From NCBI RefSeq assembly GCF_021869535.1, contig NW_026262593.1:57057818-57121817 (forward strand): a stretch of 64,000 bases of DNA, written 5' to 3'. Of the stretch, positions 49,001-53,280 are shown one piece after another. This stretch comes from Mytilus californianus. Its lineage: Eukaryota; Mollusca; Bivalvia; Mytilida; Mytilidae. The notes beneath the pieces are model-generated. The model made no database searches. It saw only the letters and a list, made by a program, of their open reading frames with translations, and was not told the origin of the DNA. The position numbers and the translations under genes are program-made. Each line of letters starts with the position of its first letter. Within the stretch, counting starts at the first letter, position 1.

Positions 49001-50346
49001 AACTGACTTGTTTAGAGAAACACCTAGGGTTAATGGCTAGAACATGATTATTTGTTTTACCTTTTCAGTTGATGAAAAGAGACAAAAAGATCGAACAATT
49101 GTTGACAAAAATAGCAAAAGAGGTTTGTAGTGCAACCAAATATGCAGTTTTGTGGTAATAAAAATAAAGGTGTTATTAAAGTACCGTTTTTTACCATTTA
49201 AACAAATCCGACTTAATTTGAATCCATGAATAATCATGGATAATTGTGTGGTAAGCATTATTTTGGATAAGTCAGAAATGGGTTTACAATATACTTTGGA
49301 TGATAAATAATTCAAGCGAAAAACTTGTATCTTGTATGTACAAGCATTATAATATAAAGACTATAATTTATTAACATCCTTTTTGAACAGATTACCAAAT
49401 TTATAAAAAAAAATCCTGAGTGTATAGATCTTGTCATGTTGATTTTTGTTTTTTGGAAACAACACTTTTAATATATATAATTCCTTCAGCATTAGAAAAA
49501 AAACAACAACAACCACTTCTGCAAAAAATATTTTCTTAATGATTTCGGTAGATAGATCTTGTCGTGCTGATATGTTTTGCAAATAAAATATTTAATAAAT
49601 ATGTGCAGAGTCAAATGAAAGTAAGAATAAAAACTGAGGGATTTGCATGAACTCTAAAAGCAACAAGACCGTTGCGACGACCTAGAAGCGACTCCTGCTG
49701 CACAGTCAGTCAACATTTCCAAGTTGGGAATAGGCTACACCCGTTAAAATTACAGACATATAACATTGCTCATAAAACGCAGTTTTTAATAACGAGTCAA
49801 ATATTGTGAAAATCGGTAATGTTAACTTTGAGGAGAAATACATCCTTATGGGGTCGTAAGATGTTAATTGATTTGGAAGGTAGATTACACTTTTAATTGA
49901 CACTTTCAACTCAACTTCAATATATTTAGATACAATAGCCAAAAAATGCCGAAACCGTCAAAAATCGATATTTCATGGACAACAACTTCAAAACTGGATG
50001 ATACACTTCTCTGAATTTTGTAAGAGGTTGATAAACTTGTCATGTTTACCATTTTTATCCAATTTATCTCTTATTGCTTTTTCTGATTAAAATTAGCTAA
50101 CAACTGTTATTTCAACCGGTGTTCAATATTAGCCAAAGAAACCTTGTTTGGCCATGAGAGTTTATAACAGATGAAGTACATGTTGATTATAAATCAGTTC
50201 AGTTTAATGCAAATGTTAAATGTTTATTTGCTGATTTTAATGACTAAATTTGTTTTCACTTTAAGTTGCAGGTAGACGAAAAAGCAGAACAAATCTTAAA
50301 GACAAAGGAAATTCCTGAAGAAGCAAATCAAAAAACTGAATTCTGA
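872..50346 (+). CDS. TRPM-like cation channel, C-terminal 758 codons in 18 exons
   Basis: Predicted non-selective cation channel subunit of the plasma membrane; TRPM channels are tetramers. Exons: 872-1067, 18475-18504, 19693-19895, 21491-21594, 22255-22567, 24222-24307, 26627-26675, 27490-27621, 28590-28835, 30378-30543, 35622-35781, 40297-40559, 40919-41009, 46206-46239, 47389-47433, 47957-47986, 49069-49122, 50272-50346. They total 2277 nt, an exact multiple of three, and every junction agrees in phase. Order in the partial protein: pre-S1 region (to about 282), S1 about 283-303, S2 328-348, S3 388-406, S4 418-440, S5 458-481, pore loop 488-508 with YWMLFGDLNID, S6 536-560 ending LLNLLIAMYS, TRP helix about 567-590, coiled coil about 680-735. 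The TRP helix resembles the TRPM W-K-F-Q-R / EEY block, and the tail resembles the TRPM tetramerisation coil. There is no alpha-kinase or NUDT9-type domain. The N-terminus lies upstream. The TRPM family call is firm; the subtype is not assigned. Confidence 0.85.
1068..4613. other. Intron 1, first part
   Basis: No coding signal. It holds a fragment of a dispersed repeat at about 3190-3245 (shared with 53045-53100), a GA microsatellite at 4355-4396 and otherwise unremarkable AT-rich DNA. Confidence 0.5.
4355..4396. repeat. (GA)n microsatellite, 21 units
   Basis: Uninterrupted GA dinucleotide run. It creates a Leu-Ser repeat in a spurious minus-strand frame. Confidence 0.95.
4614..6891. mobile_element. 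Non-autonomous CACTA-like DNA transposon, copy 1
   Basis: A 2278-bp element. It starts CACTACAAACCAGTAAAAG and ends with the inverted form CTTTTACTGGTTTGTAGTG. It is flanked by the 3-bp direct repeat TAT (4611-4613 and 6892-6894). About 300 bp at each end are inverted repeats built from many short GTCTGAA and CTCGACC-type motifs (left to about 4915, right from about 6585). The middle is AT-rich with no transposase-sized frame. CACTA ends, a 3-bp target duplication and subterminal motif arrays are the known signature of the CACTA/EnSpm superfamily; the assignment is inferred from that. Confidence 0.7.
6930..7425 (-). repeat. Dispersed repeat family A, near full copy
   Basis: Read on the minus strand it matches the copies at 36418-36718, 52381-52745, 58800-59050 and 59980-60335. 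Shared words include GGTATGATTGCCAATGAGAC-type start, ACGGCCTTCAACAATGAG, CTATAAAAGGCCCC and CAGGCTCCTGACTTGGGACA. No coding capacity. The family resembles a very common mussel repeat; class unknown. Confidence 0.75.
7426..10634. other. Intron 1 stretch with little recognisable
   Basis: No gene seen. A 60-bp piece at about 8786-8845 matches the 3' end of the reverse-transcriptase-bearing repeat at 43900-45105 (TTTCCGTTTGAATTTCCTCG and a following TTTTTGTTATTTTAC). Open frames up to 100 codons here (for example 8411-8713 minus) have no recognisable domain or splice context. Confidence 0.45.
10635..10830. repeat. Tandem duplication, two ~98-bp units
   Basis: Units 10635-10733 and 10734-10830 begin ATATAAATATGATACAGTA and end ATCATGAACAAATA, with about ten differences and a short gap. 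The second unit overlaps the outer end of the inverted PLE arm. Confidence 0.85.
11223..11647 (-). pseudogene. PLE C-terminal fragment with GIY-YIG nuclease module (left arm)
   Basis: Open frame 11369-11647 encodes a segment with RADVSSNK and the cysteine linker CKSCGNRRCLTC. Reading on toward 11223 gives CRCGIQYVGETE, the YVGE core of the GIY-YIG module found at the C-terminus of Penelope-like elements, then a TAG stop and PFNKRMNGHRSDYTCKPDLP. The TAG and the missing RT domain make it a dead 5'-truncated copy. Confidence 0.7.
11645..12127 (+). pseudogene. PLE C-terminal fragment with GIY-YIG nuclease module (right arm)
   Basis: This is the mirror copy of the left arm. It keeps the CKSCGNRRC-like linker, a GETE word followed by the same TAG stop, and MNGHRSDYTCKPDLP-type sequence (MNG at 11916). 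It has lost a stretch between the linker and the endonuclease. The same in-frame TAG in both arms suggests they descend from one already dead copy. Confidence 0.65.
12427..12446. repeat. (TA)n at the PLE boundary
   Basis: Pure AT dinucleotide run lying exactly between the palindrome and the outer end of the left PLE terminal repeat. Confidence 0.9.
12442..12764 (-). repeat. PLE terminal repeat, left arm
   Basis: About 320 bp, inverted relative to 15636-15957 with roughly 95% identity by eye. It contains the end of the PLE coding frame, the 3' non-coding region and a hammerhead-like fold. Confidence 0.9.
12516..12559 (-). ncRNA. Hammerhead ribozyme-like motif in left PLE terminal repeat
   Basis: Minus strand: TTGACA, core CTGAAGA, a bulged A, stem II GGCT/AGCC, GAAA, TAT with U as the cleavage-site base, then TGTCAA, which pairs all six bases with the opening TTGACA. 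Position 7 of the hammerhead core tolerates any base, so CTGAAGA is acceptable. Stem III is only two pairs with no loop, as in minimal PLE hammerheads thought to act as dimers. The bulged A before stem II is non-canonical. Confidence 0.55.
12734..13160 (-). pseudogene. PLE zinc linker and GIY-YIG endonuclease, frameshifted
   Basis: From about 13155 down: CRSCDEKRCKCC followed by two His (a Cys/His linker), then FCNVNCKSMNVIYILECSVC and GLQYVGESKQPFHKRL, a clear GIY-YIG core with the YVGE variant. After KRL the frame shifts. The correct frame resumes lower down and ends in VHHPNGINKKY and a stop near 12735. In a live element this domain would nick target DNA for reverse transcription. Confidence 0.75.
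13167..14132 (-). pseudogene. PLE reverse transcriptase core (321-codon open segment)
   Basis: Contains MDVTSLYTNIPHADG (motif A with D-V-T-S-L-Y), NGTAMGTKMAPSYANIFM (motif B region), FRFIDDVDMKW (catalytic DD of motif C) and IPYSQALRVKRICS, all typical of Penelope-like RT. The catalytic aspartates are present. Upstream the frame is interrupted at about 14240-14250 (a TAA in the GRPIV region and a frameshift nearby), and downstream it shifts near 13165. Confidence 0.85.
14335..14664 (-). pseudogene. PLE reverse transcriptase, N-terminal fingers segment
   Basis: Encodes LTNEERTALKNLRSNDNIVI, then KPAGKGSAMVVMDKSAYIQE. The NIVIKPADKGSA-like motif at the start of PLE RT is clear. It follows the N-terminal segment by a frameshift near 14675 and is separated from the RT core by another shift near 14345. 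Confidence 0.8.
14675..15446 (-). pseudogene. PLE N-terminal region, upstream of RT
   Basis: Starts with MNINDYFKQLRAIKQKQ at 15446. It is rich in Lys/Arg near the middle (KKRKRIRRFKRR) and continues with LSRGLNLCPLPAPVNETKL and FARSLRIKEYFAP, a block I associate with PLE proteins just before the RT domain. The open frame runs on to 14562 but is out of register after about 14680. I chose the ATG at 15446 because it follows the conserved leader. Confidence 0.7.
15636..15957 (+). repeat. PLE terminal repeat, right inverted arm
   Basis: Inverted copy of 12442-12764. It is followed by about 90 bp of PLE leader (to 16049), so the + strand here reads 3' end then 5' leader, as expected for a head-to-tail PLE junction that was inverted relative to the main body. 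Confidence 0.85.
15841..15884 (+). ncRNA. Hammerhead ribozyme-like motif in right PLE terminal repeat
   Basis: Same fold as the left-arm copy: TTGACA, CTGAAGA, extra A, GGCTT/AAGCC stem II, GAAA, TAT, T, TGTCAA. Differences between the two arms fall in the stem II loop region, leaving core and stem I intact. Confidence 0.55.
16045..16083. repeat. (TA)n microsatellite between PLE and 540-bp array
   Basis: Thirty-nine bases of alternating AT. It separates the PLE leader from the first unit of the 540-bp array. Confidence 0.95.
16349..16392 (-). ncRNA. Hammerhead ribozyme motif, array unit 1 (core mutated)
   Basis: Same fold as at 16888 but the core reads CCGAAGA, a U4-to-C change at a position that is normally invariant, so likely inactive. 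Confidence 0.55.
16888..16931 (-). ncRNA. Type I hammerhead ribozyme motif, array unit 2
   Basis: Minus strand: stem I ACATCA, core CTGAAGA, stem II GACA/TGTC with loop TTAAT, GAAA, self-complementary TCCGGA as stem III, T then cleavage-site A, and TGGTGT closing stem I with six pairs (one G-U). All required core bases are present; position 7 is A, which is tolerated. The loopless palindromic stem III predicts that activity needs a dimer, as known for PLE and retrozyme hammerheads. Confidence 0.75.
17187..17230 (+). ncRNA. Hammerhead ribozyme motif in inverted block (core mutated)
   Basis: Stem I, II, III and GAAA as in the other copies, but the core is CCGAAGA. It shares this change with the copy at 16349, so those two are probably sister copies. 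Confidence 0.55.
17875..17918 (-). ncRNA. Type I hammerhead ribozyme motif, array unit 3
   Basis: Identical to the 16888 copy in stems and core (CTGAAGA, GAAA, TCCGGA). Confidence 0.75.
18382..18402. repeat. (TA)n microsatellite
   Basis: Short AT run ending the 540-bp array. Confidence 0.9.
18475..18504 (+). CDS. TRPM-like exon 2 (30 bp)
   Basis: Between TGTATGTTTTACAG and GTAACC. In phase 1 it reads ESEDDRSNAE. The evidence is the acceptor, the donor and phase agreement with both neighbours; being so short, it could be chance. Confidence 0.45.
18505..19692. other. Intron 2
   Basis: No repeat or gene recognised. It ends in a long T-rich tract and CATGTAG. Confidence 0.5.
19693..19895 (+). 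CDS. TRPM-like exon 3, pre-S1 region
   Basis: Encodes FFTEKRIHFIKWDSECYGLI and ALLQTKCWDGALQLLENGY. I place the donor at GTAAGT (19896) because only this end gives the phase 0 needed by exon 4 and restores a TRPM-like alignment across the junction. The frame stays open for another 70 codons into the intron by chance. Confidence 0.75.
19896..21490. other. Intron 3
   Basis: No repeat or gene recognised. The open frame continuing from exon 3 to 20117 has a second good donor at 20056, which would break phase with exon 4. Confidence 0.5.
21491..21594 (+). CDS. TRPM-like exon 4, pre-S1 region
   Basis: Acceptor TTTTATTCAG, donor GTAATT. Read in phase 0 it gives IGIHHILVGCVILKDEFNNG then KTEKLLKEKLKRLE. 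The alternative frame would meet a stop in the next exon, so phase 0 is the supported one. Confidence 0.75.
21689..21729. repeat. Short tandem duplication, 20-21 bp unit
   Basis: CACTACAACATCAAATTTTG occurs twice in direct succession in intron 4. The rest of the intron (21595-22254) shows nothing notable. Confidence 0.85.
22255..22567 (+). CDS. TRPM-like exon 5, cytosolic helices before S1
   Basis: Reads ALTDKAISITSYIYEADKQN through NEEKMLNHAERLLLNHGYLR to VRKILRKTFYGTEEVHQQT. The pattern of a CYEED-like helix, an AE-LL helix and a final helix ending in W/F-Y-G just before S1 is typical of the TRPM linker. It carries an in-frame 27-bp tandem duplication at 22343-22396 that doubles GFKCGKLPC. 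Confidence 0.85.
22343..22396 (+). repeat. In-frame 27-bp tandem duplication inside exon 5
   Basis: Copies 22343-22369 and 22370-22396 differ at one base (CCA versus CGA). They encode GFKCGKLPC and GFKCGKLRC, placing four cysteines within 17 residues at about residues 208-225 of the partial protein. Confidence 0.95.
22970..23185 (+). repeat. Repeat family C fragment (3' end of RT element)
   Basis: Shares TCATACAAGTGGGAGGTT, GCTAGCT, ATATGGCAGCTG and GGACTTTCC with 34770-34900 and 44915-45100, where the same sequence follows a reverse-transcriptase pseudogene. It is therefore a truncated 3' end of that retroelement. Confidence 0.65.
23458..23934 (-). other. Unrecognised 158-codon open frame, antisense in intron 5
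   Basis: Begins MSFYNQLIDAFAFERIVPDG. The product has several hydrophobic stretches and a Lys-rich KGMKTKRASGKTDYK. I recognise no domain. Its length is unusual for such AT-rich sequence, but it has no splice sites or promoter evidence that I can see. It may be a transposon remnant or chance. Confidence 0.2.
24222..24307 (+). CDS. TRPM-like exon 6, S1 helix
   Basis: Reads TLCIIVLAAVHMIALPLLMI then NMEARPLRW. This is the first membrane helix followed by a basic loop, at the position of S1 in TRPM channels. Outgoing phase 2. Confidence 0.85.
24308..26626. other. Intron 6
   Basis: Contains a long family B repeat copy (24485-25110). Nothing else recognised. Confidence 0.5.
24485..25110 (+). repeat. 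Dispersed repeat family B, long copy
   Basis: Shares GACAACGCCATGGCCAAAAA, CAGGTGCTCCGGAAGAGTAA and CATGTGGCACCCGTCGTGTT with 29175-29480 and, inverted, 41225-41460. Non-coding. Confidence 0.7.
26627..26675 (+). CDS. TRPM-like exon 7 (49 bp), S1-S2 linker
   Basis: Acceptor AATTTCAG, donor GTAAGC. Reads WFYKKYELHYMKVYIHM with the W codon shared with exon 6. It returns the phase to 0 and resembles the TRPM segment ending in a short amphipathic stretch before S2. Confidence 0.8.
26928..27078. repeat. 150-bp hairpin-forming inverted repeat in intron 7
   Basis: Arms of about 63 bp run from AATGACTGTAATATTTTTTC to GTGGTGCACAC and back, with a few mismatches. The centre is a second palindrome, TAACCTGCGTAGCGGGTTA. 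It is probably a small fold-back (MITE-like) element; the terminal repeats reach almost to the centre. Confidence 0.85.
27490..27621 (+). CDS. TRPM-like exon 8, S2 helix
   Basis: Exactly 44 codons. LGFLTLLIAYGNMLLFDYRV is S2; TDYFIMLWMASFFVDETNQ matches the TRPM segment that ends E-E-x-R-Q before S3. Phase 0 at both ends. Confidence 0.9.
27622..28589. other. Intron 8
   Basis: No repeat or gene recognised. Confidence 0.5.
28590..28835 (+). CDS. TRPM-like exon 9, S3 and S4
   Basis: Eighty-two codons. SIDWWNLLDWLMITLFTTGM is the S3 region (TRPM consensus W-N-x-x-D). FLVVTFTALCTRLLHLTCMT is S4, with a single Arg in the helix as in TRPM, followed by EFLGRKLVINRKM, close to the TRPM G-P-K-I-I-x-x-K-M linker into S5. 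Confidence 0.92.
28836..30377. other. Intron 9
   Basis: Contains a family B repeat copy (29175-29480). No coding segment is recognised. An out-of-frame open reading frame overlaps the next exon. Confidence 0.5.
29175..29480 (+). repeat. Dispersed repeat family B
   Basis: Shares ACAACGCCATGGC, AAAGACAAACCGACAAACAA, TGGCACCC and CGTGTTGCTCATG with the copy at 24485-25110. Confidence 0.7.
30378..30543 (+). CDS. TRPM-like exon 10, S5 and pore loop
   Basis: IKDTSAFMIIITIIMLWYSV starts with the TRPM M-K-D motif and S5. WKQMEKILRNGYWMLFGDL is the pore helix and selectivity filter, with Y-W-M-x-F-G-D in the place of the TRPM Y-x-x-x-[FY]-G-[EQD] filter. The Asp next to the Gly is the expected acidic filter residue. 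Confidence 0.92.
30544..31492. other. Intron 10, first part
   Basis: No repeat or gene recognised before the CACTA-like element. Confidence 0.5.
31493..33633. mobile_element. Non-autonomous CACTA-like DNA transposon, copy 2
   Basis: A 2141-bp element. It begins CACTACAAAATTCAAAAAG and ends CTTTTAGACTTTTGTAGTG. It is flanked by the 3-bp direct repeat CAT (31490-31492 and 33634-33636). The ends hold GTCTGAATTTGTC / TTCTTGAC / TCTCGACA motif arrays (to about 31890, and inverted from about 33310). The internal part is unrelated to copy 1, AT-rich, and has a run of 17 G at 32274-32290. No transposase frame. Confidence 0.7.
32274..32290 (+). repeat. G17 homopolymer
   Basis: Seventeen consecutive G in an otherwise AT-rich transposon interior, preceded by AAAAAAAGA. 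Confidence 0.95.
33637..35621. other. Intron 10, last part
   Basis: Contains a repeat family C fragment (about 34770-34900). No exon found; a candidate after an AG at about 33998 is closed by a stop within 13 codons. Confidence 0.5.
34765..34960 (+). repeat. Repeat family C fragment
   Basis: AGCGGGAGGTTCGGCTAGCC, ATAAAACCAGGTTCAACCCA and CAAGTCAGGAGTATGGCAGC match 44920-45010. Confidence 0.6.
35622..35781 (+). CDS. TRPM-like exon 11, outer pore loop and S6
   Basis: ATDLECTNNKTLYERGVIQR then CPSDLG: two cysteines 16 residues apart in the post-pore loop, as in the conserved TRPM pair. YLKAFYGLLAVVLLLNLLIA followed by MYS is S6 with the family's N-L-L-I-A-M-F signature. Confidence 0.93.
36194..36961. 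mobile_element. MITE family D, copy 1, split by a nested repeat
   Basis: Ends AGGTGTCAGACCACCAA and a decayed GTGGTTTGACACCT are inverted repeats. The body matches 38156-38626 along its length. The match is interrupted at 36418-36718 by a family A repeat, so copy 2 is effectively the empty site. TTTA flanks both ends and may be the target duplication. Confidence 0.8.
36418..36718 (+). repeat. Dispersed repeat family A nested in MITE
   Basis: GATGTGGTGTGATTGCCAAA, TCACCGTACGGCCTTCAACA, CTATAAAAGGCCCCGACATG and GGCTCCTTACTTGGGACAGG match the family A copies. Confidence 0.8.
37545..37880 (-). repeat. Dispersed repeat family A, partial inverted copy
   Basis: GGGGGAGGGTTGAGGTCTCA, CCTGTCCCAAGTCAGGAGCC and the GACATATTCCCCATTTCCAT end match family A and the fragments at 3190 and 53045. 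Confidence 0.65.
38156..38626. mobile_element. MITE family D, copy 2 (uninterrupted, 471 bp)
   Basis: Starts AGGTGTCAGACCACCAATTC and ends TTTGGTGGTCTGACACCT, inverted repeats of about 17 bp. Non-coding. About 90% identical to copy 1 by eye. Confidence 0.85.
39057..39230 (+). pseudogene. Degenerate duplicate of TRPM-like exon 12 start
   Basis: Intron sequence, acceptor TTTCAG (39161-39166) and the first 46 bases of the exon repeat those at 40219-40345. The frame reads SDTYTKLHPNANLSW, then diverges and hits TAG at 39228. Homology stops mid-exon, and the following sequence resembles 36027-36120 instead, so this is a broken partial exon duplication. Its acceptor is intact. Confidence 0.75.
40297..40559 (+). 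CDS. TRPM-like exon 12, TRP helix
   Basis: SDTYTKVQQNANLSWLQMQI then DLFEEYR, equivalent to the TRPM T-F-x-x-V-Q-x-x-x-D-x-x-W-K-F-Q-R / L-I-x-E-Y block. A hydrophobic stretch TVFPIHLQLLALPGSILAIL and a basic helix follow. I place the donor at 40560 (GTATGC) because the alternative at 40553 gives a stop in exon 13. Confidence 0.9.
40919..41009 (+). CDS. TRPM-like exon 13, post-TRP linker
   Basis: VFLYDTNYDIKPKTTYDAEM then TGIYRACEDEG. Acceptor ATTTTAG, donor GTAAAT. Leads into the coiled-coil exons with matching phase. Confidence 0.8.
41225..41460 (-). repeat. Dispersed repeat family B, inverted copy
   Basis: GGGTGCCACATGTGGAGCAG and TTTCAGTTTATTTTCGACC match family B in reverse. Confidence 0.7.
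41533..41980. mobile_element. MITE family E, copy 1
   Basis: Matches 43202-43648 throughout. The 3' end is AAGTGCAACC followed by TA; the 5' end is mutated (TGTTGCACTT). Confidence 0.8.
43202..43648. mobile_element. MITE family E, copy 2 (447 bp, TA flanks)
   Basis: Starts GGTTGCACTTTGTAAATA and ends TATTTACAGAAGTGCAACC, a terminal inverted repeat of about 19 bp with one mismatch. TA on each side fits the target duplication of Tc1/mariner-type elements. No coding sequence, so non-autonomous. Confidence 0.8.
43651..45105 (+). mobile_element. 5'-truncated YIDD reverse-transcriptase retroelement
   Basis: A reverse-transcriptase pseudogene (43940-44532) followed by about 570 bp of non-coding 3' sequence that ends in repeat family C (44915-45100). 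Pieces of this 3' end recur at 8786, 22970 and 34765, so the family is repetitive here. Class not assigned; the layout is closer to Penelope-like than to LTR elements. Confidence 0.6.
43954..44532 (+). pseudogene. Reverse transcriptase fragment (192 codons)
   Basis: Opens MGTNCAPLLTDLFLFSYESE (motif B), then FRYIDDVLSIINQNFSD (motif C with YIDD), then SFLDLYLEFEISG, YDKRDNSNFEITNF and YGIYISQLIWYSRACS. Motif A is not in frame upstream, where stops appear, so this is a dead partial domain. Confidence 0.8.
45082..45330 (-). pseudogene. Second reverse transcriptase fragment, opposite strand
   Basis: Minus-strand frame with LPDLFLCSYDAKFSKTF and TFRYIDDVLLLNNPNFSE, the same motif B and C blocks as at 43954. 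It abuts the 3' end of the + strand element at about 45105. Confidence 0.75.
46026..46053. repeat. (TA)n microsatellite
   Basis: AT dinucleotide run 150 bp upstream of exon 14. Confidence 0.9.
46206..46239 (+). CDS. TRPM-like exon 14 (34 bp)
   Basis: Acceptor ATCGATTTCAG, donor GTAAAA. Completes a Gly codon with exon 13 and reads KIDLSDSDAIT, returning the phase to 0. Confidence 0.75.
46240..47388. other. Intron 14
   Basis: No repeat or gene recognised. Confidence 0.5.
47389..47433 (+). CDS. TRPM-like exon 15, coiled coil
   Basis: Fifteen codons, TLNRLRMIEDSLQDM, with L/I/M spacing of a heptad coil. Acceptor CCTTTCAG, donor GTATGT. Corresponds to the start of the TRPM assembly coil. Confidence 0.8.
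47434..47956. other. Intron 15
   Basis: A weak family B-like fragment lies at about 47575-47665 (ACGCCATGGC and nearby). Nothing else. Confidence 0.4.
47957..47986 (+). CDS. TRPM-like exon 16 (30 bp), coiled coil
   Basis: Ten codons, REKEDRRNQE, highly charged. Acceptor TTGCTTCAG, donor GTATGT, phase 0 both sides. Confidence 0.65.
47987..49068. other. Intron 16
   Basis: Only a TTTG tandem run at about 48855-48880 stands out. Confidence 0.5.
49069..49122 (+). CDS. TRPM-like exon 17, coiled coil
   Basis: Eighteen codons, LMKRDKKIEQLLTKIAKE, continuing the heptad pattern. Acceptor CCTTTTCAG, donor GTTTGT. Confidence 0.75.
49123..50271. other. Intron 17
   Basis: No repeat or gene recognised. 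Confidence 0.5.
50272..50346 (+). CDS. TRPM-like last coding exon
   Basis: Acceptor AAGTTGCAG. VDEKAEQILKTKEIPEEANQ then KTEF and TGA at 50344-50346. The channel ends just after the coil. A donor GTAAGT at 50361, 14 bases past the stop, suggests that the 3' UTR is spliced. Confidence 0.75.
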   Translation, partial: VDEKAEQILKTKEIPEEANQKTEF

Positions 50347-50360
50347 TTTGTTGTAGTCCG

Positions 50361-51340
50361 GTAAGTAAAGTTTGAATTAATCGGTTGTAGAGGTTATTTT
50401 TTCTTACCATTTTTTTATCTCTCGTTACCCCAAGAGCCGAAAAATAGCATTCATATTACAGCTATTTTCCATTTCATGAATTATATTTATTAACACAAAA
50501 CGAAAAACTATAAGCTTAAAGATAGGCGGAAGGTACTAAGGTGACATTAAAAACTAATAAGTCGAGATAAACTGACAACACTATAGAAAAAAAAACGAAA
50601 GATCACCAAAAAAATGGACGGCTGGTATACTCTTTAGCAAATGTATCAACTACTAAGTAACTGTTGCTGTCAAGAACAGTGTGTTGTTATTTAAGACCTG
50701 CTTACACTGTAAAAATGCATAATTGCTAGATTTGTTTTCTTTTTGTTTTATAGCAAGGAAATGTGTACATATAAAATGTTTGTTTTTCGTGAATCGTGAA
50801 TATACATGATATAATCAGTCATTATTTTTTTTTTTTCATTTGAATTGTTTCCCATTCTTCATGTTGATGCCTTTAATATCTAGCTATAAAATTTGAGTTG
50901 TTCAAAACCGTATTTTGAACATGCATATTATTTATAGTTACATATGGTGCAGATACAAATTTGTAAAATGTCCCTTGCAATGGATAGCTGCCAAGATATA
51001 ACTAAATTTGACTATTAAAGTTCTTTTGCAACTTTAAATAATAACAATCCGATAAGATTGAATTAAACTGTGTACTGTGTATGTACACTGGTTCACAAAG
51101 ATAAGTATGCGTTATTATTTTTTTTGTGGCTTTCATTGAAATAGGTATGATAATGTCTTTACTATAATGATCGATTTTCTTATTATGTGATCTTCGATTA
51201 CGTTTTCGTTTAAATGTCCTTTTTATCATGCAGCGTCTGGTACGTACATTTGTACATGTTTCGTCTTAAAATCTTTTGATAGACAAAAAAAAAAAACAAG
51301 ATCTGGATGAAAATTCTATGGTATATATTTTATTTTGCAG
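50361..51340. other. Probable intron in the 3' UTR
   Basis: Starts GTAAGTAAAG after the stop-codon exon and ends TTTATTTTGCAG. No coding content. The sequence GCGTCTGGTACGTACATTTG at 51232 resembles part of a common repeat. Confidence 0.45.
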
Positions 51341-51795
51341 ATGATGAAAATATGAAAAATGAAGAAATTGGTTTGATACAAATTTGAACAAGAACGCATC
51401 TCTGTTTTATAATATCACTTTGCAAATGCAAAACAGATGTGACGAAAGCACATCGGAAATTGATGATCGAAATCATATTCAGAGACAATTGCCTTTTGAT
51501 ACTGTTTTAGTGTAACTTATATTTTTATTCTATATATTCAAGAGAGATATTTTAATATATTTTTATATTTACTCCTTTATAAACAATTGCTATGACTAAC
51601 TGAACATGTACTTGTTTGATGAATATCTATATTTTCAACAATTTTACCGACCTCTTCCCCATACTATAAAAAAAGATAAAACATGGCACAAAAAACATCG
51701 ATTCGATTCCTAAGTTTAAACATCTTCTTCCAAGAATGTATTTTTATCTAAAGTTAATGTACCATATTCTTTAATAAAGGATATATTGAACAATG
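51341..51795 (+). terminator. Probable 3' UTR exon and poly(A) signal
   Basis: AATAAA at 51773-51778 is the first good poly(A) signal after the acceptor at 51340. No other gene lies nearby on this strand, so this is the likely end of the TRPM-like transcript. Confidence 0.45.
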
Positions 51796-52184
51796 TGCTG
51801 AAAATCAATGAAGATGCTGATAATGTCAATGAGAATATAACAGTAGTTTTTTTTTTAAATTAAAACACACCTGACTACATGTTGCTATATACGTACAGTT
51901 ATGAAAACTTATGATTATACATCCTGTAGATACTTTTTACTTATATTTTATCATTGCACAAGGTCATGCATTTCTCAGGCTGTTTATGACGTTATTTACC
52001 CTACAGTTGAATGTATACTAGTTGATACTTTAGTCTAGGAAAACATGATTTACTTATCAGTTGCAATTGGCTTTGAACTAGCCTTCAGCAACTACGAGTA
52101 CTCTTTGTTTTGGGTCTTTGTATTCTTTGTTTAAGTGCCTCTCGTCAATCTTTTGAGTTGCAAATTGCAACTGAATTCTACAGC

Positions 52185-52745
52185 TTGTTCTTATGTTGTG
52201 CTGTATAACACGGCTGTCTCAGGTAAAGGGAGGGTTGAGCGCTCACAAACATATTTTACTCTGCCACATTCGTTTTGTGCCTGTCTCAAGTCAGAATATT
52301 ATGTGGTTGTCTCAAGTCAGAAGCTTTTGTGCCTGTCTCAAGTCAATGTCAGACCCGTCATTGGTTCAGGTCTGTCATAGATATGAGAAGATGTGGTATG
52401 ACTGCCAATGAGACAACTCTCCATCCAAGTCACAAATAGTAAAAAGTAAACCATTATAGGTCAAAGTACGGCCTTCAACACGAAGCCTTCAAGTTGACTC
52501 ACACCAAACAACAAGCTATAAAGGGCCCCAAAAATGACTAGTGTAAAACCATTCAAACAGGAAAACCAACGGTCTCATCTATATGAAAAACCAGAAACGA
52601 GAAACACTTATGAACCACATCAACGAACGACAACCACTGAACAACAGGTTCCTGACTTAGGACAGGTGCAAACAAATGAAGCGGGTTTAAAGTTTCAACA
52701 GGCACCAACCCTCACCCTAACCCGACCCGAAGTAGTGGTGTAACA
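52185..52745. repeat. Family A repeats, head-to-head pair
   Basis: 52185-52350 is the inverted 3' part, with a CTGTCTCAAGTCAGAA-type unit repeated three times. 52381-52745 is a + copy starting GAAGATGTGGTATGACTGCC and running to ACCCGACCCGAAGTAGTGGT. Confidence 0.7.
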
Positions 52746-53034
52746 TGTCAATATCGAAAGACACTCTATAAAGTATCAATTGAAATGACTTAACTCAATC
52801 AAAAACACAAATTAACAAAAACAAGTAAACATACACTGAACGAATAAATTTGATCTATGACAAAATATAAATACAATATTAATGAAAAAGGGGGAGATGT
52901 AAACCAATATCAGAGAGACAACTATAACATTGGAAAAAATGGCTTTAAATGAAATAACGTACACAGGTAACTACAACAATTTTGTTGTAAGGAGTACATG
53001 TTTTTGTTTTTTCGTAAATTGTTTTGTTATAAAT

Positions 53035-53280
53035 TAGAATAAAATTGAGAATGGAAATGGGAATGTGTCAAAGAGACAACAACCCGACTAAAGAGCAGAA
53101 AACAGCCGTTTTGTCGTTTGAAATTTTAACATTTTCTATGTCGGTCCTTTTATAGCTGACTAAACAGTGGCCTATAATTGCTTACTACCACTTGATTTTA
53201 ACTCTGTTTAAGGACATATGGTGGCCTATTGGATAACTGTCTCATTGGCAATTATGCCACATCTCCATATATTCAAATAA
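53035..53280 (-). repeat. Family A fragments
   Basis: A GAGAATGGAAATGGGAATGT start (shared with 3190) is fused to an inverted family A end, GTCTCATTGGCAATTATGCC. Confidence 0.6.
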
